Below are positions 17,588 through 26,064 of a stretch of DNA of 64,000 nucleotides, in pieces. Origin of the DNA: Meiothermus sp. (GTDB lineage: Bacteria > Deinococcota > Deinococci > Deinococcales > Thermaceae); contig NZ_BPIJ01000002.1 of the NCBI RefSeq assembly GCF_026004055.1, positions 963,862 to 1,027,861 of the forward strand, written 5' to 3'. A program made the position numbers and the translations under genes. Under the pieces are notes generated by a model. It saw only the letters and a list, made by a program, of their open reading frames with translations. It was not told the origin of the DNA and did no database searches. Positions within the stretch are counted from its first letter, which is position 1, and every line of letters starts with the position of its first letter.

Positions 17588-19057
17588 ATGGCTCAGCCTG
17601 TCACCGCCTGGACGAATACCTCAACCGATGCGCTTTCAGTCGGTGTTTCTCGGGCCTGGCTGCCTTCAATTGCAATCGTGGTGATGCTATGGCTGACCGA
17701 TGTGCTGGCCCTCGAGCTCTCGCTGGGGCTGGCACTGGGCCTGCGGAGCCTGTTGGGCTGGTGGCCGCACGAGGTGCCTATCGGCCACTATGGTTATGCG
17801 GCTTTAGCCCTGGCGGTGTTTCCGGTCGGCTATGCTTTTTGGGCCCTATACCCTGGCTACGGTATTCATCCGGTCGAGCGCATGCGCCGTACAGTGCACA
17901 TTACCCTGATGCTCTTTATTTGCACTGGGGCGGTGCTGGGCATCTTACCCACAACCCGGCCCTACCTGGCTGTGGTCGCCCTTACCGGGTTGCTGGCCGT
18001 GCCGTTGGTGCCCTTGCTCAATGCCCTAACGCGGGAGATTCTGGTTCGTAAGAACCGCTGGGGGTATCCGGTGGTGATCCTGGGGGCCGGCCTGATCGGG
18101 GCGATGGTGGCTCGAGCGCTCCAGAGCGAACGCTACTTGGGCATGGTTCCGGTAGCTTTTCTGGACGACGATCCGCAAAAGCAAAACCGCCGGGTCGAGG
18201 GGGTTCCGGTGATGGGGGGCCTGCACCTGGCCGAAGAGCTCAGCCGTCAAGGGGTACGCGAAGCCCTGGTGGCCATCTCGAGCATTGGGCGGGCCGAACT
18301 CAAGGCGTTGGTCAACCGCCTGCCGTTTTTGCACGTCACCGTGGTGCCCGACCTGGGCGAGCCCACCATCGAATGGTTCTCGGTTCGCAGCATAGGCCGG
18401 ATTCATGGCCTGGCGGTGCGGAAAAACCTTTTGCTGCCGCGCAACCGGGTTATGAAGTGGTGGATGGATCGGCTTTTGGGCTGGCCGCTGTTTGTGCTGT
18501 GTTTGCCGCTGATAGGGCTGCTGGCCTTGTGGGTGCGCCTGGTGAGCCCTGGCTCGCCCTTCTTCACCCAAACCCGCGAGGGCCTGGGGGGCCAACCCAT
18601 CCAAATCGTCAAACTACGCACCATGTACCCCGACGCCGAGCAGCGCCTACAGCGCTACCTGGCCGAGAACCCCCAGGCCAAGGCCGAATGGGAACGCTCT
18701 TTCAAGCTCAAGCGGGATCCCCGCATCCTGCCTGGAGTGGGCTACTTTTTGCGCAAAACCAGCTTAGACGAGCTGCCCCAGCTCTACAACGTGGTGCGGG
18801 GCGAGATGAGCCTGGTGGGGCCGCGCCCTTTTCCGCACTACCACCTCGAGCGTTTCTCGCCCGAGTTCCGCAAGCTGCGCCACAGCGTGCTACCGGGTCT
18901 GACCGGTTTCTGGCAGGTGCTGGCCCGCTCCGACAGCGACCTCCAATTGCAAGAAGAGCTCGATACCTACTACATTCGCAACTGGTCACCCTGGCTCGAC
19001 ATCTATTTGTTGTTCCGCACCGTGATGGCGGTGCTGGGGGCTAAAGGAGCCTACTGA
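17588..19057 (+). CDS. undecaprenyl-phosphate sugar phosphotransferase (WbaP-like)
   Basis: A 489-residue polyprenyl glycosylphosphotransferase that starts exopolysaccharide assembly by moving a sugar-1-phosphate onto undecaprenyl phosphate. There are four N-terminal helices, then a Rossmann-like CoA_binding_3 domain (YPVVILGAGLIGAMVARAL), then a re-entrant helix (WPLFVLCLPLIGLLALWVRL) and the catalytic C-terminal bacterial sugar transferase domain with KLRTMYPDAEQRL, KTSLDELPQLYNVVRGEMSLVGPRP and LPGLTGFWQV. The sugar may be galactose or glucose; unclear. It is first in a three-gene cluster and its stop is 1 bp from the next ATG. Confidence 0.93.
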   Translation: MAQPVTAWTNTSTDALSVGVSRAWLPSIAIVVMLWLTDVLALELSLGLALGLRSLLGWWPHEVPIGHYGYAALALAVFPVGYAFWALYPGYGIHPVERMRRTVHITLMLFICTGAVLGILPTTRPYLAVVALTGLLAVPLVPLLNALTREILVRKNRWGYPVVILGAGLIGAMVARALQSERYLGMVPVAFLDDDPQKQNRRVEGVPVMGGLHLAEELSRQGVREALVAISSIGRAELKALVNRLPFLHVTVVPDLGEPTIEWFSVRSIGRIHGLAVRKNLLLPRNRVMKWWMDRLLGWPLFVLCLPLIGLLALWVRLVSPGSPFFTQTREGLGGQPIQIVKLRTMYPDAEQRLQRYLAENPQAKAEWERSFKLKRDPRILPGVGYFLRKTSLDELPQLYNVVRGEMSLVGPRPFPHYHLERFSPEFRKLRHSVLPGLTGFWQVLARSDSDLQLQEELDTYYIRNWSPWLDIYLLFRTVMAVLGAKGAY

Positions 19058-19058
19058 T

Positions 19059-19835
19059 ATGCAAGACCATATCAGGCGTACCAATGTACTGGGGGTGGGT
19101 ATCAGTGCCATCAATATTCCAATGGCGCTCGAGATCCTGGATGCCTGGATTAGGCAGCGCCACCACACCTACGTGTGCGTTACCGGGGTACATGGGGTGA
19201 TGGAGAGCCAGGCCGACCCCGAACTGCGCAAAATACACAACCAAGCCGGCCTGGTTACGCCCGACGGCATGCCGATGGTCTGGCTCAGCCGCCTGGCCGG
19301 ACACAAGCACGTAGATCGGGTGTATGGCCCCGATCTAATGCTGGCCGTTTGTCAGGCTTCTTTACAAAAGGGATACCGCCATTTCTTCTATGGGGGCAAC
19401 GAAGGGGTGCCTGAACTGTTGCGCGATAAGCTACAGGAGAAGTTTCCGGGCTTGCAGGTAGTGGGTACCTACTCCCCTCCTTTCCGTCCCCTCACCCCCG
19501 AAGAAGACGCGGCCATTGTGGCCCGGATTAATGCAGCACGCCCCGACATTGTGTGGGTGGGCCTCAGTACCCCCAAGCAAGAGCGCTGGATGGCCGCTCA
19601 CCTGGGCAAGGTGCAGGCCCCGGTCATGGTCGGGGTGGGGGCGGCCTTCGACTTTCACGCGGGCCTCAAGCCGCAAGCCCCGCGCTGGATGCAGCAGAGC
19701 GGGATGGAGTGGTTTTTCCGTATGGTTACCGAGCCCAAGCGGCTGGCCCGGCGCTACTTGCACAACAACCCCAGGTTTGTGGTGGCAGTGCTGATGCAGC
19801 TGCTGGGCCTGCGCCGCTATCACCTGGATATCTGA
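19059..19835 (+). CDS. WecG/TagA/CpsF family glycosyltransferase
   Basis: A 258-residue GT26 enzyme. GVGISAINIPMALEIL at the start, TPDGMPMVWLSR, GGNEGVPELLRDKLQEKFPGL and VGLSTPKQERWMA are typical family blocks. Family members add N-acetylmannosamine or a related sugar to a lipid-linked acceptor, so it most likely adds the second sugar after the upstream transferase. GVGAAFDFHAG precedes the C-terminal part that associates with the membrane. Confidence 0.93.
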   Translation: MQDHIRRTNVLGVGISAINIPMALEILDAWIRQRHHTYVCVTGVHGVMESQADPELRKIHNQAGLVTPDGMPMVWLSRLAGHKHVDRVYGPDLMLAVCQASLQKGYRHFFYGGNEGVPELLRDKLQEKFPGLQVVGTYSPPFRPLTPEEDAAIVARINAARPDIVWVGLSTPKQERWMAAHLGKVQAPVMVGVGAAFDFHAGLKPQAPRWMQQSGMEWFFRMVTEPKRLARRYLHNNPRFVVAVLMQLLGLRRYHLDI

Positions 19836-19846
19836 GGAGGAAAAGT

Positions 19847-20836
19847 ATGAAGACAGCGCTTGTTTGTGGGGCAGGTGGATTTATCGGTGGGCATTTGGTC
19901 AAGAAGCTCAAGGCCCAGGGATACTGGGTGCGGGGGGTAGACCTCAAGCACCACGAGTACGCCGAAAGCCCGGCCGATGAGTTTGTACTGGGTGACCTGC
20001 GCGACCCGCGCCTAGTAGCCCAGGTGATTGACCGCAGGTTCGACGAGGTCTATCAGTTGGCCGCCGATATGGGAGGGGCCGGCTTTGTCTTTACCGGTGA
20101 GAACGACGCGGCCATTATGCACAACTCGGCCATGATCAACCTGAACGTTCTGGAGGAACTAAGGCACAAGGGGGTGGGTAAGGTCTTTTACTCCTCTTCG
20201 GCTTGCATCTATCCAGAGTTTAACCAGCTCGACCCCTCCAAGCCCGTTACCGCCGAAGACTCGGCCTACCCGGCCATGCCCGACAGCGAGTACGGCTGGG
20301 AAAAGCTCTTTAGCGAGCGGCTTTACTTTGCCTACCACCGCAACTACGGTCTGGATGTGCGGGTGGCGCGTTTTCACAACATATTTGGTATCGAGGGCAC
20401 CTGGGAAGGCGGTCGGGAGAAGGCTCCGGCGGCCATGTGCCGTAAGGTGGCCGAAGCCCCCGACGGGGGGGTGATCGAGGTGTGGGGTAGCGGCAACCAG
20501 ACCCGCTCTTTTCTGTATGTAGACGAATGCCTCGAGGCCGTCGAGCGCTTTATGAACAGCGACTACATCGGCCCCCTCAACATCGGCTCGGAAGAGATGA
20601 TCAGCATCAACGACCTGGCCCGTATGACCATCGAGATTTCCGGCAAAAACCTTAGTATTCGCAATGTGCCCGGCCCTACCGGCGTACAGGGCCGTAACTC
20701 CGACAACACCCGCATCCGCCAAATCCTGGGCTGGGCTCCCCACCGCCCCCTGCGGGAGGGGATGGAGCGTACCTACGCCTGGGTTGCCGAGCAGGTTGCC
20801 AAGAAGCAAAAGGCCAGAGAGGCCTTGGCCCAGTAA
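19847..20836 (+). CDS. NAD-dependent epimerase, GDP-mannose 3,5-epimerase-like
   Basis: A 329-residue short-chain dehydrogenase/reductase. The NAD site is GAGGFIGGHL (residues 8-17). The catalytic triad is Ser/Thr in SSSACIYPEF, and Tyr/Lys in YGWEKL. AADMGGAGF, RFHNIFGIEGTWEGGREKAPAAMCRK and WGSGNQTRSFLYV closely follow plant GDP-mannose 3,5-epimerase (GME), which makes GDP-L-galactose and GDP-L-gulose. A polysaccharide with L-galactose or a related sugar is therefore plausible. ATG 19847 is preceded by GAGGAGGAAAA, 11 bp after the previous stop. Confidence 0.88.
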   Translation: MKTALVCGAGGFIGGHLVKKLKAQGYWVRGVDLKHHEYAESPADEFVLGDLRDPRLVAQVIDRRFDEVYQLAADMGGAGFVFTGENDAAIMHNSAMINLNVLEELRHKGVGKVFYSSSACIYPEFNQLDPSKPVTAEDSAYPAMPDSEYGWEKLFSERLYFAYHRNYGLDVRVARFHNIFGIEGTWEGGREKAPAAMCRKVAEAPDGGVIEVWGSGNQTRSFLYVDECLEAVERFMNSDYIGPLNIGSEEMISINDLARMTIEISGKNLSIRNVPGPTGVQGRNSDNTRIRQILGWAPHRPLREGMERTYAWVAEQVAKKQKAREALAQ

Positions 20837-20850
20837 ACAGACCTGGGTGT

Positions 20851-20878
20851 AGGCCCCGGCTGTGGTCGGGGTCTTTTG
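20851..20878 (+). terminator. possible rho-independent terminator of exopolysaccharide cluster
   Basis: GCCCCG and CGGGGT/C pair around an 8-nt loop, followed by CTTTT, directly after the epimerase stop. Confidence 0.6.
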
Positions 20879-20899
20879 CGCGGCTCTAACCCAATTTTT

Positions 20900-21589
20900 A
20901 TGACCATCCATCAAGCTACTAGGGTGCGCTGGGTTCTCTGCGGCATCTTCGTTATCGTGTTGTTTTCGCTGGCTTTTGCGCAAAAACTGCGCTACATCCC
21001 CACCCAGCCCTATCTGAGCGGGCCGGGTGCGTGTAACCCCGCGCCGGCTCCCCGCAACCCCAGTGAACAGTCCAAGTGGGAAGAGTGGCCGGGTTACCGC
21101 GAGCGCATGGTCAGGCTAAGCACCCATCTTTCGGGTGAGCCCGATGCCTTTTTGCTGATGCCCGTGCAGGGGGTTCGGGTGCGGCAGGTTTGGGATAGCT
21201 TTGGCGCTTTGCGCCCGGGGGGCCGTCTCCACGAAGGGCAGGACATCTTTGCCCGGCGGGGCACCCCGGTCTATTCGGCTACCGAAGGCTTCGTGTTGCG
21301 GATGGCTTATGGCCCGGTGGGGGGCCTGCAAATCTTTGTGCTGGGAGCAGGTCAGAAGCGCTACTACTACGCCCACCTCGAGCGCTTTGCAACGGGCCTG
21401 CGGGAGGGGGACTGGGTGACGCCCCAAACCCTGCTGGGCTACGTGGGCAACACCGGCATCGCCCGGGGCACACCACCCCACCTGCACTTTGGCATCTACG
21501 AAGGCGGGCGCGAAACCTGCAACTACCGGGCCCTCGACCCCCTCCCACTGCTGCGTGACCGCAACTGGCAGACCCTGGCAGGGCAATAA
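20900..21589 (+). CDS. secreted LytM/M23 peptidase-family protein
   Basis: About 229 residues. An N-terminal membrane/signal segment (WVLCGIFVIVLFSLAFAQ) leads to a linker and a C-terminal M23 domain with the zinc motif HEGQDIF (HxxxD) and HLHF (HxH), both intact. Such proteins cut or bind peptidoglycan cross-links. ATG 20900 is chosen; a TTG at 20876 overlaps the terminator. A shorter lipoprotein paralogue follows 14 bp downstream, so this is a tandem duplication placed after a polysaccharide cluster. Confidence 0.85.
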   Translation: MTIHQATRVRWVLCGIFVIVLFSLAFAQKLRYIPTQPYLSGPGACNPAPAPRNPSEQSKWEEWPGYRERMVRLSTHLSGEPDAFLLMPVQGVRVRQVWDSFGALRPGGRLHEGQDIFARRGTPVYSATEGFVLRMAYGPVGGLQIFVLGAGQKRYYYAHLERFATGLREGDWVTPQTLLGYVGNTGIARGTPPHLHFGIYEGGRETCNYRALDPLPLLRDRNWQTLAGQ

Positions 21590-21603
21590 GGAGCCCACCC
21601 TTC

Positions 21604-22227
21604 GTGAACAAAGCCCTGGTACTGTTGCTCCTACTTGCTCTGAGTGCCTGCGCATGGCCGCGCTCGAGCCCGCCCAATCCTGGGAGCGAAGCCCCTGACA
21701 AAAGCCCCGGAACCGGCTGGACGCGCTGGGATGACTACACCCGCCTGCTGACCCAGCCCCCCGATAGCGAGCTTCTGATGCCGGTGCGGGGGGTGCGGGT
21801 GCGCCAGGTGGCCGACACCTTTTTGGCGCCCCGCCCAGGTGGGCGCTTGCACGAAGGCCAGGACATCTTTGCCCCCCGGGGAACGCCCATCTACGCGGCC
21901 ACCGAAGGCCTGGTCATTCGGATGGGTTATGGGCAGTTGGGTGGGCTTTACGTGATGGTTTTGGGGCCAGGGGGGCGGCGTTACTACTACGCTCATCTCG
22001 AGCGATATGCCGAGGGTCTGCAAGAAGGCGATGGGGTCACCTCCCAGACCCTGCTGGGGTATGTGGGCAACACCGGCAATGCCCGCACCACACCGCCGCA
22101 TCTGCACTTTGGGGTATATGGGAGCTGGTGGCGACAGGAAGATCGGGTGATTAATCCTTTGCCTCTCCTGGTAAACCGCAACTGGCAAACCCTGGAGGCC
22201 CTCGAGGAGAATGCAGGCAACCCGTAG
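21604..22227 (+). CDS. LytM/M23 peptidase-family lipoprotein
   Basis: A 207-residue paralogue of the preceding gene. It has a lipoprotein signal (LLLLLALSAC, lipid-bearing Cys16) instead of a transmembrane start. The M23 motifs HEGQDIF and HLHF are again intact. The block GVRVRQVADTF...PRPGGRLHEGQDIFA closely matches the paralogue. Start GTG 21604. The two proteins probably act on the wall at different depths: one membrane-tethered or released, one lipid-anchored. Confidence 0.87.
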   Translation: MNKALVLLLLLALSACAWPRSSPPNPGSEAPDKSPGTGWTRWDDYTRLLTQPPDSELLMPVRGVRVRQVADTFLAPRPGGRLHEGQDIFAPRGTPIYAATEGLVIRMGYGQLGGLYVMVLGPGGRRYYYAHLERYAEGLQEGDGVTSQTLLGYVGNTGNARTTPPHLHFGVYGSWWRQEDRVINPLPLLVNRNWQTLEALEENAGNP

Positions 22228-22293
22228 AGAAAGGCCGAAAGCCCAAAGCCGAGGGCAGAAAGCCAATATTGGCATGACCGCAACTCAACTCTT
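22228..22293. other. low-complexity spacer
   Basis: Imperfect units on the word AAAGCC/GGCCGAAAGCC lie between the M23 gene and a repeat element. No gene is visible. Confidence 0.5.
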
Positions 22294-22635
22294 AGTAGTC
22301 TGGTAACTAAATTTCCGAAGTTATGTACCGCACACCGAATACATCGTTGTAGAGATTCCATCCCACTTCGGCCCCCGAGATGGCCTAAAAACGCCCTCCC
22401 TACCGCGTAGGGAGGGTGGGGGAGGGTATCAGGCAAGGCCCCCAATCCGCTGCGTGAAGGGCCAGGTCAGCCACCCCACCTGGCCTCCCCTACGCAGTAG
22501 GGGAGGGAAGGGGCGAAGCGGGGTGGGGTGCTTTTTGCATGACCGTACAGGCAAGGCACCGAAGGCCCAGGTTTACGAGACACGGCGCGTTCTGAAGGCT
22601 AAACCCCATACTGCGTATTTTGTTACCAGACCACT
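22294..22635 (+). repeat. family-1 inverted-repeat element, full copy
   Basis: 342 bp with ends AGTAGTCTGGTAAC and GTTACCAGACCACT (one mismatch). Internal stems CCCTCCCTA/TAGGGAGGG and CCTCCCCTA/TAGGGGAGG. Other full copies lie at 25263 and 44572. It has no open reading frame with a recognisable transposase. Confidence 0.9.
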
Positions 22636-22650
22636 TAGCGCACAACGCTA

Positions 22651-22777
22651 ATACCGGATTCGGTCAGTTCGTCACCGAATGGTGACGAACTGACCCGACC
22701 GAAGGGAGTGCTCTGGGATTCAAAAAGATAGCCTCTAAAGGTCTTTGGTTTGGATGATTATCTTTTTGAATCCGGTA
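22651..22777 (+). repeat. family-3 inverted-repeat element, short copy
   Basis: 127 bp with ends ATACCGGATTC and GAATCCGGTAT, preceded by TA. A second, 196-bp copy lies at 44915. The internal stem is GTTCGTCACC/GGTGACGAAC. No coding capacity. Confidence 0.85.
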
Positions 22778-22799
22778 TAAGATGCTGGGCTGTAACCTA

Positions 22800-23978
22800 T
22801 CACCGTTGGCCGACTTGACCAGTTCTAGGCTGCAGCAGCCCCGCCAGCAGGGTAATCACCACGGCCAGCCCCGCTACCAGGGCAAACGACACCCGCAGCG
22901 AGGTGGCGTGGGCAACCAGCCCGATAAGCGGGGGCCCGGCCAGAAAGCCCAGGTAGCCCAAGGTCGCTACCGAGGCCAGAGCAACGCCGGGTTGCACCCC
23001 CGGTACACGCCCGGCTGCGCTAAAAGCCAGCGGGAACAAAGTACAGTAGCCCAGCCCAATCATCACAAAGCCCAGCAGGGCGACCTCTGGGTGGGTAGCC
23101 AGCAGGGTAGCGATAAAGCCGGCAGCGGCCAATAAACCTCCTCCTCTGGCCAGGGCTACCGGGCCGAAGCGGTGGGTGAGGGCATCGCCGGTCAGACGCC
23201 CCACCACCATGGCTACCGAGAATGCCGAGAAGGCCAGCGCCGCCACCGCCTCGCTGCTGCCGATCACTTGCTTCATGAAGACCGCGCTCCAGTCGGCCAC
23301 GGCACCCTCGCCCAGTCCGGTGCAGAACACGATCAAACCCAGGCCCAGAAGCACGCCTCTGGGCCAGACGAAGCGGGGCCCGCTCGAGACAGGCCGAACC
23401 TCAAACAAATGCCGAGAAGCCCAGAGCATCCCCAGCACCGAGACCCCCGCCATCCAGGTAAAAAAGGGGAGCGGCCCCATCCCCGCAGCGGCGGCTGCAC
23501 CACCCAGGGCAGCCCCAATCAGGCCCCCCAGGCTAAAGAGCGCGTGGAAGCTGGACATGATGGGCCTTGCGTAACGCTTCTCGGCCTCCACCGCCTGGGC
23601 GTTCATCGAAATATCCATGGCTGCGTTGGTGAAGCCAAACACGAACAGTGCCAGGGCCAGCGTCCAGCCGCTGGGAGCCAGGGCCAGGAGCGGCAGCGAA
23701 AAGCAGTTGCTCAGAGCTGCCAGCGTCACCACCGAGCGGCTGCCCCAGCGGGCAATCAGCCAGCCGGTGAGGGGCATGGCCAGCACCAGCCCCACCGGTG
23801 CGCCCAACAACACCAACCCCAGCTCGCCGGTATGGAGGCCCAGGTTTTGCTTGATGGCCGGGATGCGCGAAACCCAGGCGGCCAGAACGAAGCCGCAGAT
23901 AAAGAAGGTCAGGTAGATGGCGATTCTGGCTAAGGGCAGCTTGTCTGGTCTGGAAGGCGTCGTATTCACCGCATTCAT
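22800..23978 (-). CDS. MFS transporter, YbjJ-like
   Basis: A 392-residue, 12-helix major facilitator. SRIPAIKQNLGLHTGELGLVLLGAPVGLVLAMPLTGWLIAR matches the YbjJ/fucose-permease-like group. GRLTGDALTHRFGP is the loop 8-9 motif. The substrate is unknown. The ATG at 23978 is preceded by AGGAAAGG. It is flanked by repeat elements on its 3' side, so the gene neighbourhood is mobile. Confidence 0.85.
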   Translation of the reverse strand: MNAVNTTPSRPDKLPLARIAIYLTFFICGFVLAAWVSRIPAIKQNLGLHTGELGLVLLGAPVGLVLAMPLTGWLIARWGSRSVVTLAALSNCFSLPLLALAPSGWTLALALFVFGFTNAAMDISMNAQAVEAEKRYARPIMSSFHALFSLGGLIGAALGGAAAAAGMGPLPFFTWMAGVSVLGMLWASRHLFEVRPVSSGPRFVWPRGVLLGLGLIVFCTGLGEGAVADWSAVFMKQVIGSSEAVAALAFSAFSVAMVVGRLTGDALTHRFGPVALARGGGLLAAAGFIATLLATHPEVALLGFVMIGLGYCTLFPLAFSAAGRVPGVQPGVALASVATLGYLGFLAGPPLIGLVAHATSLRVSFALVAGLAVVITLLAGLLQPRTGQVGQR

Positions 23979-24063
23979 CCTTTCCTGACTGGCTCTGTTG
24001 GCTGGAAACCTCCACAGGGCCCTACTCCGGCAAACAACCGTTGGTGTCCATAGGCGGTAAAAC

Positions 24064-24564
24064 TCACCTGGTTAGCCTCTCGATCAGGTCACGGTGCTGG
24101 GGGAATTGCCGGATGAGCTCCGCTTGTTGGGCCAGCTCAAAATCGGCAAAATCGAAGCCCGGGGCCATGGTGCAGCCTACCAGGGCAAAGGTCTGGGGTG
24201 CATCTAGGTTGGCCGCAAACCAGTAACCGGCAGGAACAACCCCCTGGAAACCGTGGCCCCGGCTGGGGTCTGGGCCTAGATTGATACAGGAGAGCTTCCC
24301 CAGTGGCGAGATGAGCCACAAGGAGAGTGAACTGCCGGTGTAGAAGTGCCATATCTCGTCGCTCTTGAGCCGATGAAAGGCCGAAAAATCCGGGTATTCC
24401 AATAGAAAGTAAATGGCAGTAGAAAAGGATCTGTGGCCCTTGTAGCGATGGGGCAGGTGAGGCTCGGCGATGGCCTCGCTAGCAATGTAGGTTTGACGGT
24501 AGAACCCCCCCTCTGGGTGCGGCTCTAGCCCCAAATGTTCTATCCAGAATTGCGCACTGTGCAT
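24064..24564 (-). CDS. DUF985 cupin-family protein
   Basis: A 166-residue single cupin domain of the DUF985 (Cupin_5) family. HPEGGFYRQTY at the N-terminus, AIYFLLE, FHRLKSDEIWHFYTGSSL and GCTMAPGFDFADFEL at the C-terminus are its characteristic blocks. His in FHRL and in EIWHFY are the usual metal ligands of cupins. Enzymatic role unknown. It may share a transcript with the MFS gene upstream on the same strand. Confidence 0.88.
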   Translation of the reverse strand: MHSAQFWIEHLGLEPHPEGGFYRQTYIASEAIAEPHLPHRYKGHRSFSTAIYFLLEYPDFSAFHRLKSDEIWHFYTGSSLSLWLISPLGKLSCINLGPDPSRGHGFQGVVPAGYWFAANLDAPQTFALVGCTMAPGFDFADFELAQQAELIRQFPQHRDLIERLTR

Positions 24565-24636
24565 AAAGAATCACCTGCCTTGCCGATGTGTGATACAGCT
24601 CAGTGTTTTGGAACCTGCGGGAAAAGTTTATAACCG

Positions 24637-24652
24637 ACCCTCATACCGAGGG
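24637..24652 (-). terminator. weak stem-loop after the DUF2227 gene
   Basis: CCCTC and GAGGG pair across a short loop; on the minus strand the loop is followed by an A/T-rich stretch ending in CTTTT, but 15 bp away. Confidence 0.3.
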
Positions 24653-24656
24653 ATGG

Positions 24657-25175
24657 CTAACGGCGGCGTTTGCTCGAGCGCAGCAAGCTGCCTGAATCCG
24701 GCCAGATGCCATCGGCGAGCAGGTGTAGCCACTGGGAGGCATAATACCCCAGTCCCAGCGCCCACAAAATTTCCTGGGGCGGTGCTTTGAGCTGGGCTTG
24801 CCAATCGAGCTCGAGGCCCAGGTAGCCGGCAACCGCCGCCATGATCCAGTACAAAACCACTCCCATTGCGCCCAGATACAACAAGCGCGTCAGCGGCCCC
24901 ACCACCCAGGTATGCGAAAGACCCCGGTGAGCAAACATCCAGCCGTAGGGAACCCAGAACCAGCCCAGCCAGCCCCAGCGCCCTTTGGCCCGCACTTGCT
25001 GCTCGGCCAGATCCAGGTCGGGGGTGATCAGGAAGGTTCCAACCAGGAAGCCCCCCACAAAAGCCACCGCAACCGGTTGGGAAACGTCCACTTCGTTTTG
25101 GTAGACCCAGTAAACAGCAGAGGCCAGTCCCAGCACACCGATATTGATAACTTCGTGAACACGACCCGAAGGCAC
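24657..25175 (-). CDS. DUF2227 membrane protein (YdjM-like putative metal hydrolase)
   Basis: A 172-residue protein of the DUF2227/YdjM-like group. H7 near the start, ITPDLDLAE, and HRGLSHTWV give a His/Asp set typical of a metal-dependent membrane hydrolase. Three or four hydrophobic segments are present. LLADGIWPD carries another conserved Asp. Start GTG 25175, no good Shine-Dalgarno. Function unknown. Confidence 0.8.
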   Translation of the reverse strand: MPSGRVHEVINIGVLGLASAVYWVYQNEVDVSQPVAVAFVGGFLVGTFLITPDLDLAEQQVRAKGRWGWLGWFWVPYGWMFAHRGLSHTWVVGPLTRLLYLGAMGVVLYWIMAAVAGYLGLELDWQAQLKAPPQEILWALGLGYYASQWLHLLADGIWPDSGSLLRSSKRRR

Positions 25176-25228
25176 CTGTGTAGTTTACGGGTTTGAATAA
25201 AGGAGTAGGGTTGAAAGCAAACAATTAG

Positions 25229-25828
25229 AGCGCTCTTCACAAATATTGAGCCATGGGGGACTAATGGTCTGGTAACTAAATTTCCGAAGTTTTGTACCGC
25301 ACACTGAATACATCGATGTAGAGATTCCATCCCACTTCGGCCCCCGAGATGGCCTAAAAACGCCCTCCCTACCGCGTAGGGAGGGTGGAGGAGGGTATTA
25401 GGCAAGGCCCCCAATCCGCTGCGTGAAGGGCCAGGTCAGCCACCCCACCTGGCCTCCCCTACGCAGTAGGGGAGGGAAGGGGCGAAGCGGGGTGGGGTGC
25501 TTTTTGCATGACCGTACAGGCAAGGCACCGAAGGCCCAGGTTTACGAGACACGGCGCGTTTTGAAGGCTAAACCCCATACTGCGTATTTTGTTACCAGAC
25601 CACTAAGAATCTTTTTTTCTGGACAGAACAGTGGCCGCCGGGAAACTCGAAACCCAAGCACCCGTGGGCCGGGCCCGGCCCACGCCCCAGTGCGTAACAT
25701 GCGTCTACCAGGTTAGCCACAACGTGGCTAACCTGGCCCAGACGCAACGCAGACAAGCGTGCCTCACCTCGGTGAGGCACGCTTGTCCATTCTCGTTTTG
25801 GTGGGCGGCCACGTTTGTGAAGAGCGCT
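25229..25828 (-). repeat. family-2 inverted-repeat element interrupted by family-1
   Basis: Ends are AGCGCTCTTCACA (25229-25241) and TGTGAAGAGCGCT (25816-25828), a perfect 13-bp inverted repeat. Removing the 342-bp family-1 insert (25263-25604) leaves 258 bp that aligns in reverse with 44318-44568. Two strong internal stems: AAGCGTGCCTCACC with its complement, and AGGTTAGCCAC/GTGGCTAACCT. Confidence 0.85.
25263..25604 (+). repeat. family-1 inverted-repeat element nested in family-2
   Basis: 342 bp with ends AATGGTCTGGTAAC and GTTACCAGACCACT. It splits the family-2 element near a TA. The intact equivalent at 44525-44540 shows the undisturbed target. Confidence 0.9.
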
Positions 25829-26050
25829 GTAGCGGAAGCAGGCTTTGTATAAATTTGCGAAACATTCCCAACAACTTTGTCTCTTGCAGAACCCATGAAT
25901 ATATACTGGTGTAGAAAGTAAATCTAAAATCCCCTGGAATGCGGTGGGGTTCCCCCAACCAATCTGTGGAAAATTTGTCTGGGACAGCGTTGGGCAATCA
26001 AACCAAAGATCGAGCGGGGCTGGTCTCATCTATACCCCTTAGGGTTCTGG
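25829..26050. other. non-coding stretch before the TetR gene
   Basis: About 220 bp with lower GC than its surroundings. I see no gene, repeat or terminator here. Short A/T-rich segments at 25860-25930 could hold promoter elements, but none matches well. Confidence 0.4.
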
Positions 26051-26056
26051 TACACT
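26051..26056 (+). promoter_or_regulatory. -10 box for leaderless tetR-carD transcript
   Basis: TACACT lies 8 nt before the GTG at 26065. No Shine-Dalgarno and no good -35 box. Confidence 0.4.
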
Positions 26057-26064
26057 TTATAGCC

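Noticed and set aside
22454..22651. Open frame repeated in each family-1 element (also at 25423 and 44732)
   Set aside because: No start signal and no recognisable domain. Its conservation is explained by the identity of the copies. It is too short for a transposase.
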